Assembly (NCBI RefSeq): GCF_018130545.1
Contig: NZ_JAFCKF010000005.1
Span: 558,001-622,000 of the forward strand
Source: Bradyrhizobium tropiciagri
Lineage (GTDB): Bacteria; Pseudomonadota; Alphaproteobacteria; Rhizobiales; Xanthobacteraceae
Direction of reading: 5' to 3'
Length of the DNA: 64,000 nt
Positions 52,001 through 61,080 of this stretch are shown in pieces; positions within the stretch are counted from its first letter, which is position 1; the number at the start of each line of letters is the position of its first letter. The notes beneath the pieces are model-generated. The model ran no database searches, was not told where the DNA came from, and was given only the letters and a program-made list of their open reading frames with translations. The position numbers and the translations under genes are program-made.

Positions 52001-52136
52001 CATCGGCTCGCAGGTGCAGAAGCCGCTCGCCATCGTCGTCGTCACCGGCATGATGCTGGCGCCGCTGGTGATCCTGATCACCCTGCCGGTGCTGATCTCC
52101 TACTTCTCGCGCCGGCCGAAGGACAATATCAGGTGA
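49002..52136 (+). CDS. CzcA/CusA-family RND efflux pump
   Basis: The 1044-residue inner-membrane RND transporter has 12 TMs and two large periplasmic loops. Family marks are MDRLVAIAVNRRYLMVALFAIVIIGG, GAIDFGLIVDATVIMVEA (the charged residues of the CzcA proton relay), and a repeated set in TM10-12 (GFIALFGIAVMDGIIILSQFN). It exports a cation or a small organic substrate, taking it from the periplasm with the upstream adaptor and an outer-membrane TolC-type channel. Its stop overlaps the converging amidohydrolase stop by 8 nt. Confidence 0.88.
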   Translation: MDRLVAIAVNRRYLMVALFAIVIIGGLLAFQQLNIEAYPDPTPPMVDIVTQSPGLSAEEIERYITIPIETQVAGIKNLKTIRTISLYGLSDVKLQFSFDYTYDEALQQVLNRLSQLAPLPGNVQPGISPTSPIGEIFRYRLKGPPNYSVLDLKTLQDWVLQRRFRAVPGVIDVTGWGGKTKTYEIQVDFNKLVANGLTLPQVLQAVSNANINVGGNTVNIGSQSAVVRGVGLIRSIDDLANTMIAQSGGNPVLVKDIGAVTIGEKPRLGIAGIDGDDDIVQGIVLMRRGEQSSPTIARVEQLVNQINNSTILPPGVKIERIYDRKDLIELTTHTVLHNMVVGILLIVLLQWIFLGDLRSALIVGATIPFALFFAVIILVLRGESANLLSVGAIDFGLIVDATVIMVEAIFRRLSQTTALSEAEQSHISEDTVMGMKSHAILSAAADVSRSIFFAATIIVAAFLPLFTLGGVEGNIFGPMARTYAYALAGGLLATFTITPALSAIVLPAHIHETETWIVKKLDAIYLPALNWAIANRKIVMAGAAGLVVTTVICVRFLGLEFLPKLEEGNLWIRATLPPTISLQEGNAYVNEMRKLIRNRPEVVSVVSQHGRPDDGTDAAGFFNAEFFAPLKPAGEWPNTHDKDELTAQLLAQLQDKFPGVEFNFSQYLQDNVSEAVSGVKGENSIKLYGNDLQALTDTANKIKSVLSTVQGITDLAVFTSLGQPTVQIDVDRARAARYGLSPGDINATIKVAVGGDTAGDLYEPGSDRHFPIIVRLAPDYRKSAEAIQNLRIGASNPNGGVTQIPLSEVASIKLVSGAAYIYREQQERYLPIKFSVRDRDLGSAILEAQQKVNEQVQLPPGSRLEWVGEFGNLQDAIKRLSIVVPISLVLIAVLLFFNFGSMVDTMLAMSVIPMAIFGGVLGLLISGIPFSVSAAIGFIALFGIAVMDGIIILSQFNQLIDEGYDRMRAVIRTGELQLRPVLMTCVVAGIGLLPAAVSEGIGSQVQKPLAIVVVTGMMLAPLVILITLPVLISYFSRRPKDNIR

Positions 52137-53097
52137 AGCCGTAGAGCCGTGCCGGATTGTCGACCAGGATGGTCTTGCGCACCGCGGCGTCCGGCGCCCA
52201 GACCGGAAGCTGGTTGAGGAGGCGGCCGTCGTCGATCTGATACAGCGGCGTCACGTCGGTGACCTGCTTGCCCGGTGGCGTCACCGAATCCGGGTGCGGC
52301 CAATCGGTGCCCCAGACGATGCGCTCGGCATTGGCTGCGATCAGCGCCTGCGCCAGCGGCGCGGCGTCGGCATAATCGGGCGCGAGCTTGGAGGCGCGGT
52401 AGGCTCCGGAAATCTTGACGTAGGCCTTGCCGGATTTGACCAGCGCGAGCAGGTCGCCGAACCCCGGCTGGCCAGTGCCGAGCGCGGCCTCGGCGCCGCC
52501 GAAATGGTCGAACACGACAGGCACGGGTGCGGTGGCGACCAAATCCTTGATCGCGGAGATCATGGCGAGGCTGGTGAACAGCTGCACATGCCAGCCGCGC
52601 GCCTTCATCCGCTCGATCGCGGCCGAGAAGCGCTGCCGGCCGACATTGGGATCGTTGACGCCGCCGGTCGCGAGGTTGAGGCGAATGCCGCGGAAACCGG
52701 CCTTGTGCATGGCATCAAGGTCGCCCTCGCTGGTCTTGTCGTCGATCACGGCGACACCGCGCGCGGTCGGCCCGCGAGCGATCATGCCGAACAGCGTCGA
52801 CGAATTGTCGGGGCCGTAGACGCTCGGGGTCACGATCACCACGCGCTCGACATGCAGCGCCTTGTGCAGCGCGCTCATCTCTTCCGGCGAGGCCGGCTCC
52901 GGGGTGTAGACGCGGCCGGCGAAGAACGGGAACTTGGCGGGATCGCCATGGATGTGGGTGTGGCAGTCGCACGCACCGGCGGGCACGTCGAAGTTCACCG
53001 CGGTCGATGGTTGCGATGCCTTGGAAAATGCGTTGCTGCTGGTCATGGTCACTCCGGCTGCGATGGAAGCCAGCATCATATCGCGTCGCGTCAGCAT
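52129..53097 (-). CDS. Tat-exported amidohydrolase (TIM-barrel)
   Basis: The 322-residue protein starts with a twin-arginine motif (MLTRRDMMLASIAAGVTMTS). The mature domain is an amidohydrolase of the 2-pyrone-4,6-dicarboxylate lactonase-like group: DCHTHIHGDPAKFPF (HxH metal site), VFDHFGG (about residue 190) and WGTDWPHPDSV (late Asp). It hydrolyses an unknown cyclic ester or amide in the periplasm. It lies between the RND pump and the TolC-type gene, both of which may share its control. Confidence 0.82.
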   Translation of the reverse strand: MLTRRDMMLASIAAGVTMTSSNAFSKASQPSTAVNFDVPAGACDCHTHIHGDPAKFPFFAGRVYTPEPASPEEMSALHKALHVERVVIVTPSVYGPDNSSTLFGMIARGPTARGVAVIDDKTSEGDLDAMHKAGFRGIRLNLATGGVNDPNVGRQRFSAAIERMKARGWHVQLFTSLAMISAIKDLVATAPVPVVFDHFGGAEAALGTGQPGFGDLLALVKSGKAYVKISGAYRASKLAPDYADAAPLAQALIAANAERIVWGTDWPHPDSVTPPGKQVTDVTPLYQIDDGRLLNQLPVWAPDAAVRKTILVDNPARLYGFT

Positions 53098-53235
53098 TGG
53101 ACGTCTCCCTGCGTGCTCGGCTGTTATGCGCGCACTCCGCGCACCGGCATTGTTGATGGCCGGCGAGGCGGGAGGTTATCGGCGGAGAGAGCGGGCGGAA
53201 AGGGTCCGTTCGCCGCGCGAACGGTTCCACAAAAC

Positions 53236-54654
53236 CTATTGTCCCGACGGCGTGCGCAGGCCGTGCCACGCGTCGCGGACCTGGTGGTAATGCACCTCGG
53301 GCAGATAGTCCGGCGTCTTGAGATTGAGCGTCTTGACGTCGAGGCGCCCGACCGCGCTGAGCAGCGTGTACGAAGCGATCACGCGGTCGCGCTGCGCACC
53401 GATCAACCGCGCCCGCGCCGTGATCAAATCCTGCTGGGCATTGAGCACGTCGACCGTGGTGCGCTGGCCGCCGGCGGCTTCCTTCTGCACGCCGGCCAGC
53501 GCAACCTCCGCAGCTTTCACCTCCGACTCGGAGGCCGACACCGCGATCTTGGCGCCCTCATTGGCGACCCAGGCGCTGACCACGGCGGTCTTGGCCTGAT
53601 TGCGCACCTGATCCAGCACCAGCCGGCTCTGCGCCGCCACTTCCTTGGCCTGCCGGGTCTGCGAGGCCGCGGTGCCGCCGTCGTAGATCGGCTGGGTGAT
53701 CTGGCCGATCACCGAGGCCTGATCGGTGCCGAAGGAGCCGAGCGTGGTGTCGGTATCACGCGCGCGGCTGACGCTGCCCTGCACTGAGACGTTCGGCATC
53801 AGGCTGCTTTCGGCGACGCGGATCGAGGTCGAGGCGACGTCGACGTCGAAGCCGGCCGCGGTCACGGCGGGATGCTCGCGGAGCGACAATGCAATCGCGT
53901 CCTCGCGGCTGCGCGGCAGCAGCCGGTCGGTGGTCTCGGCTGGCCGCAATTGCGATGGCGGGTTGCCGATCACCTGCGCATAAGTGGCCTGGCTGATCGC
54001 GAAGTTGACCTCGGCGGCGTTGAGATCGGCGAGGCCGCGATTGAGCCGGGCCTCGGCCTGGGCGGTGTCGGTCGGCGTGACGTCGCCGGCATTGAGGCGG
54101 CGCTGGGTGATCGCCTGGGTCTCCTTCAGGAAGGCGACGTTGGAGCGCTGCGCCTCGACCAGGGTCTGGTTGGCCAGCACGTTGGTATAGGCGGTGACGG
54201 CGTCGAGCAGCACGCCCTGGCCGACATTGCGCAGCGCCTCACGGCCGGACTGCACCTGCAGCTCGGCGACGCGGACGCTGTTGGCGGTCTTGAAACCGTT
54301 GAACAGGGTCTGGGTCACCGTGACGCCGATCTGCCAGGGCTTCAGCGTCGCGGTCTGGATGACATTGCCGGGCAGCTGGTCACGCACCGCCTGCAGGCCG
54401 ACCGAGAGACCCGCGACGATCTGGGGGCGGTAGCCGGCCAGCGCCTGCGGCACGTTCTCGTCGGTGGCGCGCTGGCGCGCCCGTTCGGCATTGAGCTGTG
54501 GATTGGTCTGATAGGCCTTGACCAGAGCTTCGGGCAGGCTCTCGGCGCGGGCTGCGGGACAGGTCAGCAGCGCGCATGCCAAGGCGCCAAGGCCGATGCC
54601 CGACAAAAGCACGCGCCTCGCTACCTCGCCAATATCCGCGGCACGCTCAACCAT
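53236..54654 (-). CDS. TolC-family outer-membrane channel
   Basis: The 472-residue protein (start MVERAADIGEVARR) has a signal peptide ending PAARA and the two structural repeats of OMF channels with long coiled-coil helices (for example SLPEALVKAYQTNPQLNAERARQRATDENVPQAL and LSLREHPAVTAAGFDVDVASTSIRVAESSLMP). It should form the outer-membrane duct for an RND pump or type I secretion system, possibly the pump at 49002, although it is on the other strand. A longer upstream frame from 54819 lacks a signal-like start. Confidence 0.85.
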   Translation of the reverse strand: MVERAADIGEVARRVLLSGIGLGALACALLTCPAARAESLPEALVKAYQTNPQLNAERARQRATDENVPQALAGYRPQIVAGLSVGLQAVRDQLPGNVIQTATLKPWQIGVTVTQTLFNGFKTANSVRVAELQVQSGREALRNVGQGVLLDAVTAYTNVLANQTLVEAQRSNVAFLKETQAITQRRLNAGDVTPTDTAQAEARLNRGLADLNAAEVNFAISQATYAQVIGNPPSQLRPAETTDRLLPRSREDAIALSLREHPAVTAAGFDVDVASTSIRVAESSLMPNVSVQGSVSRARDTDTTLGSFGTDQASVIGQITQPIYDGGTAASQTRQAKEVAAQSRLVLDQVRNQAKTAVVSAWVANEGAKIAVSASESEVKAAEVALAGVQKEAAGGQRTTVDVLNAQQDLITARARLIGAQRDRVIASYTLLSAVGRLDVKTLNLKTPDYLPEVHYHQVRDAWHGLRTPSGQ

Positions 54655-54895
54655 GTGATCCCGCACACCAAAACCCCGGCAGTCCGCCTCCGCCGACGCC
54701 TTCGACACATCTACCTGTTTACGGGGCGGCGCCGCCACAGGCAAACCGCCACGCGACATCTGCACATCATTTCGGTTCTTGTCTGTTGCCGGTTCGTCAC
54801 AGGCGAACGCAACTGTCATATGAAGTATAAGTTCGAACCGCCGGTCGTCGATTCAGCGACGCCGGTTATCCACTGCCTGCCCGGGTTCATTGCAG

Positions 54896-56758
54896 ATGCC
54901 CAAGCTTTTCTCTGACCCCGAGGCGATCGCGGAATACATCATTCGTGACGTCGGAACCGAACTGGTGGTCGGGCTGCCGCTCGGCCTCGGCAAGGCCAAC
55001 CACGTCGTCAATGCGCTGTATGCGCGCGCGGTCGCCGACCGCTCCATCAACCTGACGCTGTTCTCGGCGCTGACGCTGGAAAAGCCGAAGCCGAAGAGCA
55101 TGCTCGAACAACGCTTCATCGGCCCGGTGATCGATCGGCTGTTCGGCGGTTATCCGGACCTGGCCTATGCGGAGACACTGCATCACGGCGCGCTTCCGCC
55201 CAACATCAAGGTGATCGAGTTCTTCTTCCTCGCAGGGCAGTGGCTGTATCGGCCAATCGCCCAGCAGAATTACATTTCCGCCAATTACACCCACGCGGCG
55301 TCATATTTGTTGTCACGCGGATTGAACGTCGTCCCCCAGCTGGTCGCCAAGCGCATGGTCGACGGCGTGCCGCGCTACAGTTTGAGCTGCAACACCGACA
55401 CGACGCTCGACGTACTGCGCGCGAGGGCGCAGGGGCGGGCGTCGTTCAAGCTGGTCGGCCAGGTCAATTCCGAGTTGCCGTTCATGCCCGGCCCCGGCGA
55501 CTTGCCCGCGGATGAATTCGCCGCAGTCCTCGACAGTCCGGACACCGATTTTCCGCTGTTTGCGCCGCCATCGGAGCCGATCAGCGATACCAAATATGCG
55601 ATCGGATTGCATGCCGCGGGCCTGGTCCGCGATGGCGGCACGCTGCAGATCGGCATCGGGCAGGTCGGCGACGCGCTGGCGCAGGGGCTCGTGGTCCGCC
55701 ATCGCGACAACGCCCAATTCCACGGCATCATGCAGCGCCTTGCACCCGGCACCCAGCAGCTCGCGGCGGCCGAGACCGGGCCGTTCGAGAAGGGCCTCTA
55801 CGGCGTCAGCGAGATGCTGTTCGAGGCATTCCTCGGGCTGATCGACGCCGGCATCCTCAAGCGCGACGTCGACGGCGTGATCCTGCACGGCGCGTTCTTC
55901 CTCGGGCCGAAATCCTTCTACCGCGCGCTGCGTGAGATGCCGGGCGAGCAGCTGGCGCGGATCGAGATGATGCCCGTGTCCTTCACCAACGAGATCTTCG
56001 GCGACGAAGCGGGCAAGCGCCGCGCCCGCGTCGATGCGCGCTTCGTGAACAATGCGATGATGGCGACGCTGCTCGGGGCGGCGGTCTCCGACGGGCTCGA
56101 GAACGGCCAGGTCGTGAGCGGCGTCGGCGGCCAGTATAATTTCGTCGCGCAGGCGTTTGCGCTGGAGGGCGCGCGCTCGGTGCTGGCGCTGGAGGCGACC
56201 CATCAGTCCGGCAAGCAGGCGGAGTCGAACATCCGCTGGTCCTACGGCCACGAGACCATTCCGCGACATCTGCGCGACGTCTTCGTCACGGAGTATGGCG
56301 TCGCGGATACGCGTGGGAAATCCGACGCGGACGTGATCGCCGCGATGTTGCAGGTCTCGGACTCGCGTTTCCAAAGCGAGCTGATGCGGCAGGCCAAGGA
56401 TGCCGGCAAGCTGCCGCGCAGCCACGAGATAGCAGCGGTTCACCGCGAAAATTATCCCGAGCGCATCGGCGCCGCTCTAAAGCCCGCGCGTGACGCCGGG
56501 CTCCTGCCGTCATTCCCGTTCGGCAGCGACTTCACCGATGTCGAGCAGCGGCTGATTCCGGCCTTGCAAATCTTGCAGCAGGCGCAGCGCGCGCCGCTGC
56601 AACTCGCCGGCCTGTTGTGGCAGGGTATGCGGCATCCGCCCGATGCCGCCGATCGCGAATGCCTGGCGCGGCTCGGCCTCGACAAGCCGACGCATGTTGC
56701 CGAGCGCGCCTATCGCGCGCTCGTCACCGCGGCATTGCAGCGAAGCCGAATGGGCTAG
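54896..56758 (+). CDS. Acetyl-CoA hydrolase/transferase family protein
   Basis: The 620-residue protein is of the acetyl-CoA hydrolase/4-hydroxybutyrate CoA-transferase superfamily: [19 protein letters not shown] near the N-terminus and [32 protein letters not shown] in the C-terminal domain (VGGQ and GG loops). It transfers or hydrolyses CoA from a small acid. ATG 54896 was chosen over a TTG 6 nt upstream. It ends overlapping the converging enoyl-CoA hydratase stop by 4 nt. Confidence 0.8.
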   Translation: MPKLFSDPEAIAEYIIRDVGTELVVGLPLGLGKANHVVNALYARAVADRSINLTLFSALTLEKPKPKSMLEQRFIGPVIDRLFGGYPDLAYAETLHHGALPPNIKVIEFFFLAGQWLYRPIAQQNYISANYTHAASYLLSRGLNVVPQLVAKRMVDGVPRYSLSCNTDTTLDVLRARAQGRASFKLVGQVNSELPFMPGPGDLPADEFAAVLDSPDTDFPLFAPPSEPISDTKYAIGLHAAGLVRDGGTLQIGIGQVGDALAQGLVVRHRDNAQFHGIMQRLAPGTQQLAAAETGPFEKGLYGVSEMLFEAFLGLIDAGILKRDVDGVILHGAFFLGPKSFYRALREMPGEQLARIEMMPVSFTNEIFGDEAGKRRARVDARFVNNAMMATLLGAAVSDGLENGQVVSGVGGQYNFVAQAFALEGARSVLALEATHQSGKQAESNIRWSYGHETIPRHLRDVFVTEYGVADTRGKSDADVIAAMLQVSDSRFQSELMRQAKDAGKLPRSHEIAAVHRENYPERIGAALKPARDAGLLPSFPFGSDFTDVEQRLIPALQILQQAQRAPLQLAGLLWQGMRHPPDAADRECLARLGLDKPTHVAERAYRALVTAALQRSRMG

Positions 56759-57534
56759 CGGTTCTTGTTGACCGGCTTGCGCTTCTCGATGAACGCCGCC
56801 ATGCCCTCGGAGCGATCCTCGAGCGCGAAGGTCGAGTGGAACAGGTTGCGCTCGACATTCATGCCTTCAGCAAGCGGCGTCTCGAACGCGCGGTTGACGG
56901 CTTCCTTGGCCATCGCAGCAGCCGGACGCGACATCGAGGCGATCTTCTCGGCTGCGGCGAGCGCCTCTTCCATCAGCTTGTCGGCCGGAACGATCCGCGA
57001 CACCAGGCCCGCGCGCTCGGCTTCGGCTACGTCCATCATCCGCCCGGTGAGGCAGAGGTCCATGGCCTTCGACTTGCCGATGGCGCGGGTCAGCCGCTGG
57101 GTGCCGCCGATGCCCGGGATGGTGCCGAGGGTGATTTCCGGCTGGCCGAACTTGGCGGTGTCGGCGGCGATGATGATGTCGCACATCATCGCGAGCTCGC
57201 AGCCACCGCCGAGCGCATAGCCGGCGACCGCCGCAATGGTCGGCTTGCGGCAACGCGCGACGCGGTCGCCGCCGATCGCCGTGAAGTCGCTGTTGAACAT
57301 GTCGATGAAGCCCTTCGGCTGCATCTCCTTGATATCGGCGCCGGCGGCGAAGGCCTTCTCGCTGCCGGTAATCAGGATGCAGCCGATCTTGTCGTCGGCC
57401 TCGAGATCGTCGACCGCCGCCGCGATCTCGCGGAACACGCCGAACGACAGCGCATTCAGCATTTTCGGTCGGTTCAGCGTGATGACGCCGACCGGTCCCT
57501 TGCTCTCGACGATGATGAATTCGAACGTAGCCAT
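56755..57534 (-). CDS. Enoyl-CoA hydratase/isomerase
   Basis: The 259-residue crotonase-family protein has [11 protein letters not shown] (oxyanion hole, about 60-70), then [14 protein letters not shown] and [20 protein letters not shown], which contain the two catalytic Glu residues of the hydratase. It adds water to 2-enoyl-CoA in fatty-acid or amino-acid breakdown. An RBS-type GAG precedes the ATG. It converges on the acetyl-CoA hydrolase gene. Confidence 0.9.
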   Translation of the reverse strand: MATFEFIIVESKGPVGVITLNRPKMLNALSFGVFREIAAAVDDLEADDKIGCILITGSEKAFAAGADIKEMQPKGFIDMFNSDFTAIGGDRVARCRKPTIAAVAGYALGGGCELAMMCDIIIAADTAKFGQPEITLGTIPGIGGTQRLTRAIGKSKAMDLCLTGRMMDVAEAERAGLVSRIVPADKLMEEALAAAEKIASMSRPAAAMAKEAVNRAFETPLAEGMNVERNLFHSTFALEDRSEGMAAFIEKRKPVNKNR

Positions 57535-57660
57535 GACGCAAACCCCGTGCCTGATTTGGCGGGCAATGTGCCCGCTGACGGGATGCGCTTCAAGTGGCTG
57601 AACCGAGGCTTTGGGCCGCGCCTGCGGCGCTGCTGCGCCACAGGCCGCGGGCCGCCTTGG

Positions 57661-58341
57661 CTAGGCCATGAACATCCGTGCGGCGGAAGCCACCGTGAGC
57701 AGGGCGCCAAACCCGATGAAGATCTTCCCGATCAGCGAGGTCTGGTCCAGGCTCGCGCTGTCGCTGCTTGCCAGAACCGGGGCCGGCTTGGGTGCGGCTG
57801 CGGTAACAGGCGGGGGCTGCGGCGCAGGTGCCTCCTGCTGCGCGGTCTGCGGTTGAGCCGGTTGCGGCGGTTCCGCCGGCTGCTCCTGCTGCAGGGCGCG
57901 GTCGACATCGTTGAGCTGGTCGGACGCGACCACGTTGCTATCGGGTTGCGCGTCGGCGGGCTTGTCGGAGGCCGCCATCATGGGATTGACGCTGGCGGGC
58001 GCGGGGCTCGCATTGCCGTCGCCGGAGGTCAGCTCCGCATTGGCATTGGCGACCGTGGCGGGCATGCCCGCCGACGTCACGCTGCCGGCAGTGCTCGCAG
58101 CCTTCTTGCTCTCGGATTTGTCGGCCGTCTTCTCAGCCGTCTTGGCAGATTGGTGACGGGCATGGCGCCGGCCATGCCGCGAACTCTGCTGCGCGGATGC
58201 GTCGGTCGCGCTGTCGGACTTTGATGCTGATGCGTCCGAACCGGCCGCATGCGCCGGCAACGGCGCTGCGAGACACAGGCAAAGCCCTGTCAGCCCTGTC
58301 GCAACCATCAAGGCCAAGCGCCCGCTGGCTTTGATCTTCAT
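57661..58341 (-). CDS. Low-complexity exported protein with C-terminal membrane segment
   Basis: The 226-residue protein (start MKIKASGRLALMVATGLTGL, GGGAG upstream) has a signal peptide ending near PAHA and a long Ser/Ala/Lys/Asp then Pro/Gln/Ala-rich region without predicted fold, closing with a TM (IGKIFIGFGALLTVASAARMF). It is probably anchored with an extracytoplasmic low-complexity tail or a flexible tether. It is divergent from the EcfF-like sigma gene. A longer upstream frame was rejected. Confidence 0.6.
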   Translation of the reverse strand: MKIKASGRLALMVATGLTGLCLCLAAPLPAHAAGSDASASKSDSATDASAQQSSRHGRRHARHQSAKTAEKTADKSESKKAASTAGSVTSAGMPATVANANAELTSGDGNASPAPASVNPMMAASDKPADAQPDSNVVASDQLNDVDRALQQEQPAEPPQPAQPQTAQQEAPAPQPPPVTAAAPKPAPVLASSDSASLDQTSLIGKIFIGFGALLTVASAARMFMA

Positions 58342-58591
58342 TCTGATGATCTCCCCATTTTGCCCGCCCAAACGCGAAAAGAGACCCTGCTGCGTGTCCA
58401 CACCGGGGCAAAAAGAGGGAATCTTCGGGCCTGAGGGGGCGAAAGCTGGGCAATTTCGTCCTATCAGGCCATCGACGGCGGCAGCCCCGATGCTTGTCGG
58501 ACCGATCGGTGTTATGAGCCGTTCCGTCTGCAAACCCGCCGGAGCGATTCTTTGAGGCTGATGCTCGGCGCGGCCCGGCCGGAAGATCGCG

Positions 58592-58607
58592 ATCACGAAT
58601 TCGTGAT
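58592..58607. promoter_or_regulatory. Perfect 16-bp palindrome
   Basis: ATCACGAATTCGTGAT is perfectly symmetric and ends 16 nt upstream of the -35 element of the ecfF promoter. It is placed like an activator or repressor site; the binding protein is unknown. Confidence 0.45.
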
Positions 58608-58623
58608 ATTGTTGGCTTGCCGC

Positions 58624-58648
58624 GTAACGAACTGAAAGATCGGCCGAA
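58624..58648 (+). promoter_or_regulatory. SigF/EcfF-type promoter
   Basis: GTAAC (58624-58628), a 16-nt spacer and CGAA (58645-58648) match the GTAACC-N16-CGAA promoter known for SigF of Caulobacter and relatives. It ends 19 nt before the ecfF GTG start, so ecfF probably drives its own expression. Confidence 0.6.
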
Positions 58649-58667
58649 TTGCAATTCAGGAGCCTGC

Positions 58668-59213
58668 GTGCGCGAACGTGAGGATGAATGGACCGACCTG
58701 ATGCGGTCGGCCATTTCAGGCGATGACGCGGCGTATCATCGCCTGCTCAAGGCCATCACGCCGGTACTCCGTGCCGCGGCGCGACGCGGCTTGGCGCGCG
58801 CGGGACAACCGGTCGATCAGTCCGAGGACATCGTGCAGGACATCTTGTTGGCGGTGCATTTGAAGCGACAGACCTGGGACGCGAACGCGCCGTTCGCGCC
58901 GTGGCTGTTCGCGATCGCGCGCAACAAGCTGATCGACGCGCTGCGCCGCCGCGGCCGGCGCATCTTCGTCAACATCGATGATTTCGCCGAGACGCTGCCG
59001 GGGGAAACACCGGAGCCGACGGCCTCACCCGGCGAGGTTACTGCGCAGCTCCAGGCGCTGCCGGCGCGGCAGCGCGACGTCCTGCAGTCGATTGCGGTCG
59101 ACAGTGCCTCGATCAAGGATACCGCGGCGAAATTCTCGATGACCGAGGGCGCGGTGCGGGTCGCACTGCATCGCGGGCTTGCGAGCCTCACCGCGAAATT
59201 ACGGGACCGATGA
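58668..59213 (+). CDS. ecfF: ECF sigma factor, EcfF/SigF type
   Basis: The 181-residue ECF sigma has region 2 (PVDQSEDIVQDILLAVHLKRQTWD, then PFAPWLFAIARNKLIDALRRRG) and region 4 (LPARQRDVLQSIAVDSASIKDTAAKFSMTEGAVRVALHRGLASL). GTG 58668 has CAGGAG 5 nt upstream and lies just after a SigF-type promoter, so the longer TTG frame at 58617 was rejected. Its stop overlaps the NrsF/OsrA-like gene (ATGA). In Bradyrhizobium japonicum, EcfF responds to reactive oxygen with OsrA as its anti-sigma (knowledge, not shown here). Confidence 0.85.
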   Translation: MREREDEWTDLMRSAISGDDAAYHRLLKAITPVLRAAARRGLARAGQPVDQSEDIVQDILLAVHLKRQTWDANAPFAPWLFAIARNKLIDALRRRGRRIFVNIDDFAETLPGETPEPTASPGEVTAQLQALPARQRDVLQSIAVDSASIKDTAAKFSMTEGAVRVALHRGLASLTAKLRDR

Positions 59214-59854
59214 GCATGGATACCGATCAACTCATTCGAACCCTTACCGCCGACAATGCCTATCGCGGGCGTCCGATCGGCCTGGCGCTGATGCTGGCGC
59301 TGCTGGCTGCGGCGCCGGTCTCGCTGCTGATCTTCTTCGCCGAGCTCGGCGTGCGACCGGACGTGATGAGCGCGATGCATAATCCGTTCTTCGACCTGAA
59401 ATTCGCGGTGACGCTGGCGCTCGCGGCCTCGGCGATCGCGGTCAGCCTGCATCTGTCGCGGCCGGAAGCTTCGCTGCGCAGCTTCGGCTGGTGGCTGCTG
59501 ATTCCGGCCGGCATCCTCGTTGCCGCAATCAGCGGCGAGATGATGATGCCACAGCGGACGCCGATGATGACACGCCTGATCGGCAAGAACTCGATGGCGT
59601 GCATGACCGCGATCCCCGCGATGTCGCTGCCGCTGCTGGTCGCCGCGCTGTACGGACTGCGGCAGGGCGCGCCGGCGCGGCCGGCGGTCGCAGGTGCCGT
59701 GGCCGGCCTGCTGTCGGCAGGGCTCGCGGCAACGGTCTATGCATCGCACTGCACCGATGACTCGCCGCTGTTCGTCGCCACCTGGTACACGCTGGCGACC
59801 GCGATCGTCGCGAGTGTCGGCGCGCTGATGGGAAATCGGGCGTTGCGGTATTAG
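59210..59854 (+). CDS. osrA: NrsF/OsrA-type membrane anti-sigma factor (DUF1109)
   Basis: The 214-residue protein has six TM helices (about 22-44, 65-83, 91-109, 135-150, 158-177, 190-206) and short ends, the NrsF architecture. Two Cys stand out, C131 and C181, in extracytoplasmic positions. If the ATG at 59216 is used they become 129 and 179, the positions I recall for the redox Cys of OsrA. It holds the EcfF-type sigma at the membrane and releases it on oxidant or metal stress. Confidence 0.88.
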   Translation: MSMDTDQLIRTLTADNAYRGRPIGLALMLALLAAAPVSLLIFFAELGVRPDVMSAMHNPFFDLKFAVTLALAASAIAVSLHLSRPEASLRSFGWWLLIPAGILVAAISGEMMMPQRTPMMTRLIGKNSMACMTAIPAMSLPLLVAALYGLRQGAPARPAVAGAVAGLLSAGLAATVYASHCTDDSPLFVATWYTLATAIVASVGALMGNRALRY

Positions 59855-59900
59855 AGCGTTTTCAAGCGAAGCGGTCGCGCTTCGCGTGAAGAAAGCGCGT
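59854..59900. repeat. Diverged copy of the 4099 palindrome
   Basis: GCGTTTTC (59856-59863) and GAAAGCGC (59891-59898) with the internal AAGCGAAGCGG and TTCGCGTGAAG repeat the element at 4099-4143. One arm pair is a G:T wobble. Confidence 0.6.
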
Positions 59901-59911
59901 CAAACAACCAT

Positions 59912-61018
59912 CTAAGCCGCGGGCGCGGACTGCTGCATGCGATGGAAGCGCAGCACCTGCTGCGCGGTCGACGGTCGCAGCCGCTCATAGGTGTCCTTGC
60001 AGGCTTGCAAGTCGGTCGGTTCGGCGCCCGAGATCTCGTCGCGCAGGTTGATGATCGATCGCACCGTCGACCATGACAGGCTCGAGACCTTGGCCAGGAT
60101 CATCACACCCTCGGCGCGGGTTTCGATCATCATGTTCTCTGCGATGCTGACCGAGACGTTGGCGAGCGCGGCGAGCGAGGCGTTGGTCTCGTCGAACTTG
60201 CCGGCCTCGGCGAAGGCCGCGAGCTGGAATTCGTCGAGCCGTCCGTCCTGATAGAGCGATTTGACCAGCGCGTGCGCAATGGTGGTGTCTGACGTCACGG
60301 CAGCGGGGGCCGAGCGCGCGCGTCGCGTGGCTTCCTTCACCGCGATCGGAATCTCCTTGGCCTGCTGCGGATTGGCCGCCTCGAGCCGCTGCCTGACCGT
60401 ATCGGAGGCCTTCGCGACCAGCTTGAGATAGAGATGCCGCGGGATGTTCGGGCGCAGGCCGACGCAGGTCGACAGGTTCTCGTCGCCCTCGGAGCGGCTG
60501 ATCAGGCGGGTGAAGCCGCGCTCGGTGAATTCCGCGCCGGGATTGTTGACCGCGCTCTGGATCACCTCGTCATTGCCGCGCAGCACCAGCACGTCGGTGA
60601 CGGCACCGCTCAGCGTCTTGCGGTTGGAGATCGCGAGCAGGTGCGCCTGGCTCTTGCTGCGCGCCATCTCGATCAGGGTGTCGTCGTCGAGCCTCGGCGA
60701 CAGCGTCAGCACCGGGCCTGCGACCTCGATCAGGTCGTCGAATGCCAGCGTCCGGATGGTCTGCGGCGGCGCGGTGTCGATCGGGGCGAGGCGGTTGGCG
60801 AGCAGCGCCTTGGCCGAGCTTTCGATGTGCTCGAGCAGGCATTGGAAGACGTCGTCGAACAGCACGATCTGCTCGTCCGAATAACTCACCGAGCCGTTGA
60901 TGAAGAGGTCGGTCACCCGGCGCAGCGTCTCGACACGGCGTGCGACGGTGCCGTGGGCGAGGGTGGTCTGCAACTCGTCGAGCAGATTTTCGGGGGCGGT
61001 CGCGGGCTTCGAACTCAT
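59912..61018 (-). CDS. DUF2336 protein
   Basis: The 368-residue soluble, largely helical protein is of the DUF2336 family, found mainly in alphaproteobacteria and often near motility, sensing or regulatory genes. Marks are LTLSPRLDDDTLIEMARSKSQAHLLAISNR and LVLRGNDEVIQSAVNNPGAEFTERGFTRL, a HEAT-like repeat pattern. No signal or TM is seen. It lies 62 nt downstream of the GGDEF gene on the same strand and may be co-transcribed with it. Its role is unknown, and DUF2336 proteins may act as regulators in c-di-GMP or motility circuits. Confidence 0.8.
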   Translation of the reverse strand: MSSKPATAPENLLDELQTTLAHGTVARRVETLRRVTDLFINGSVSYSDEQIVLFDDVFQCLLEHIESSAKALLANRLAPIDTAPPQTIRTLAFDDLIEVAGPVLTLSPRLDDDTLIEMARSKSQAHLLAISNRKTLSGAVTDVLVLRGNDEVIQSAVNNPGAEFTERGFTRLISRSEGDENLSTCVGLRPNIPRHLYLKLVAKASDTVRQRLEAANPQQAKEIPIAVKEATRRARSAPAAVTSDTTIAHALVKSLYQDGRLDEFQLAAFAEAGKFDETNASLAALANVSVSIAENMMIETRAEGVMILAKVSSLSWSTVRSIINLRDEISGAEPTDLQACKDTYERLRPSTAQQVLRFHRMQQSAPAA

Positions 61019-61080
61019 GACTCTGTCCTGGAGCGGTGGCGGCGGTTTCTCCGTCGCCGAATCGAGAAAATGAAGGGGTT

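Larger units (their letters stand above)
58342..58667. other. Divergent promoter region before ecfF
   Basis: About 325 bp between the exported low-complexity protein and the EcfF-type sigma gene contain a perfect 16-bp palindrome (58592-58607) and a SigF-type promoter (58624-58648). No gene is supported in it. Confidence 0.6.

Noticed and set aside
58617-58667. TTG start for the EcfF-type sigma
   Set aside because: It would place the SigF-type promoter inside the gene; GTG 58668 has a better Shine-Dalgarno and the family N-terminus.
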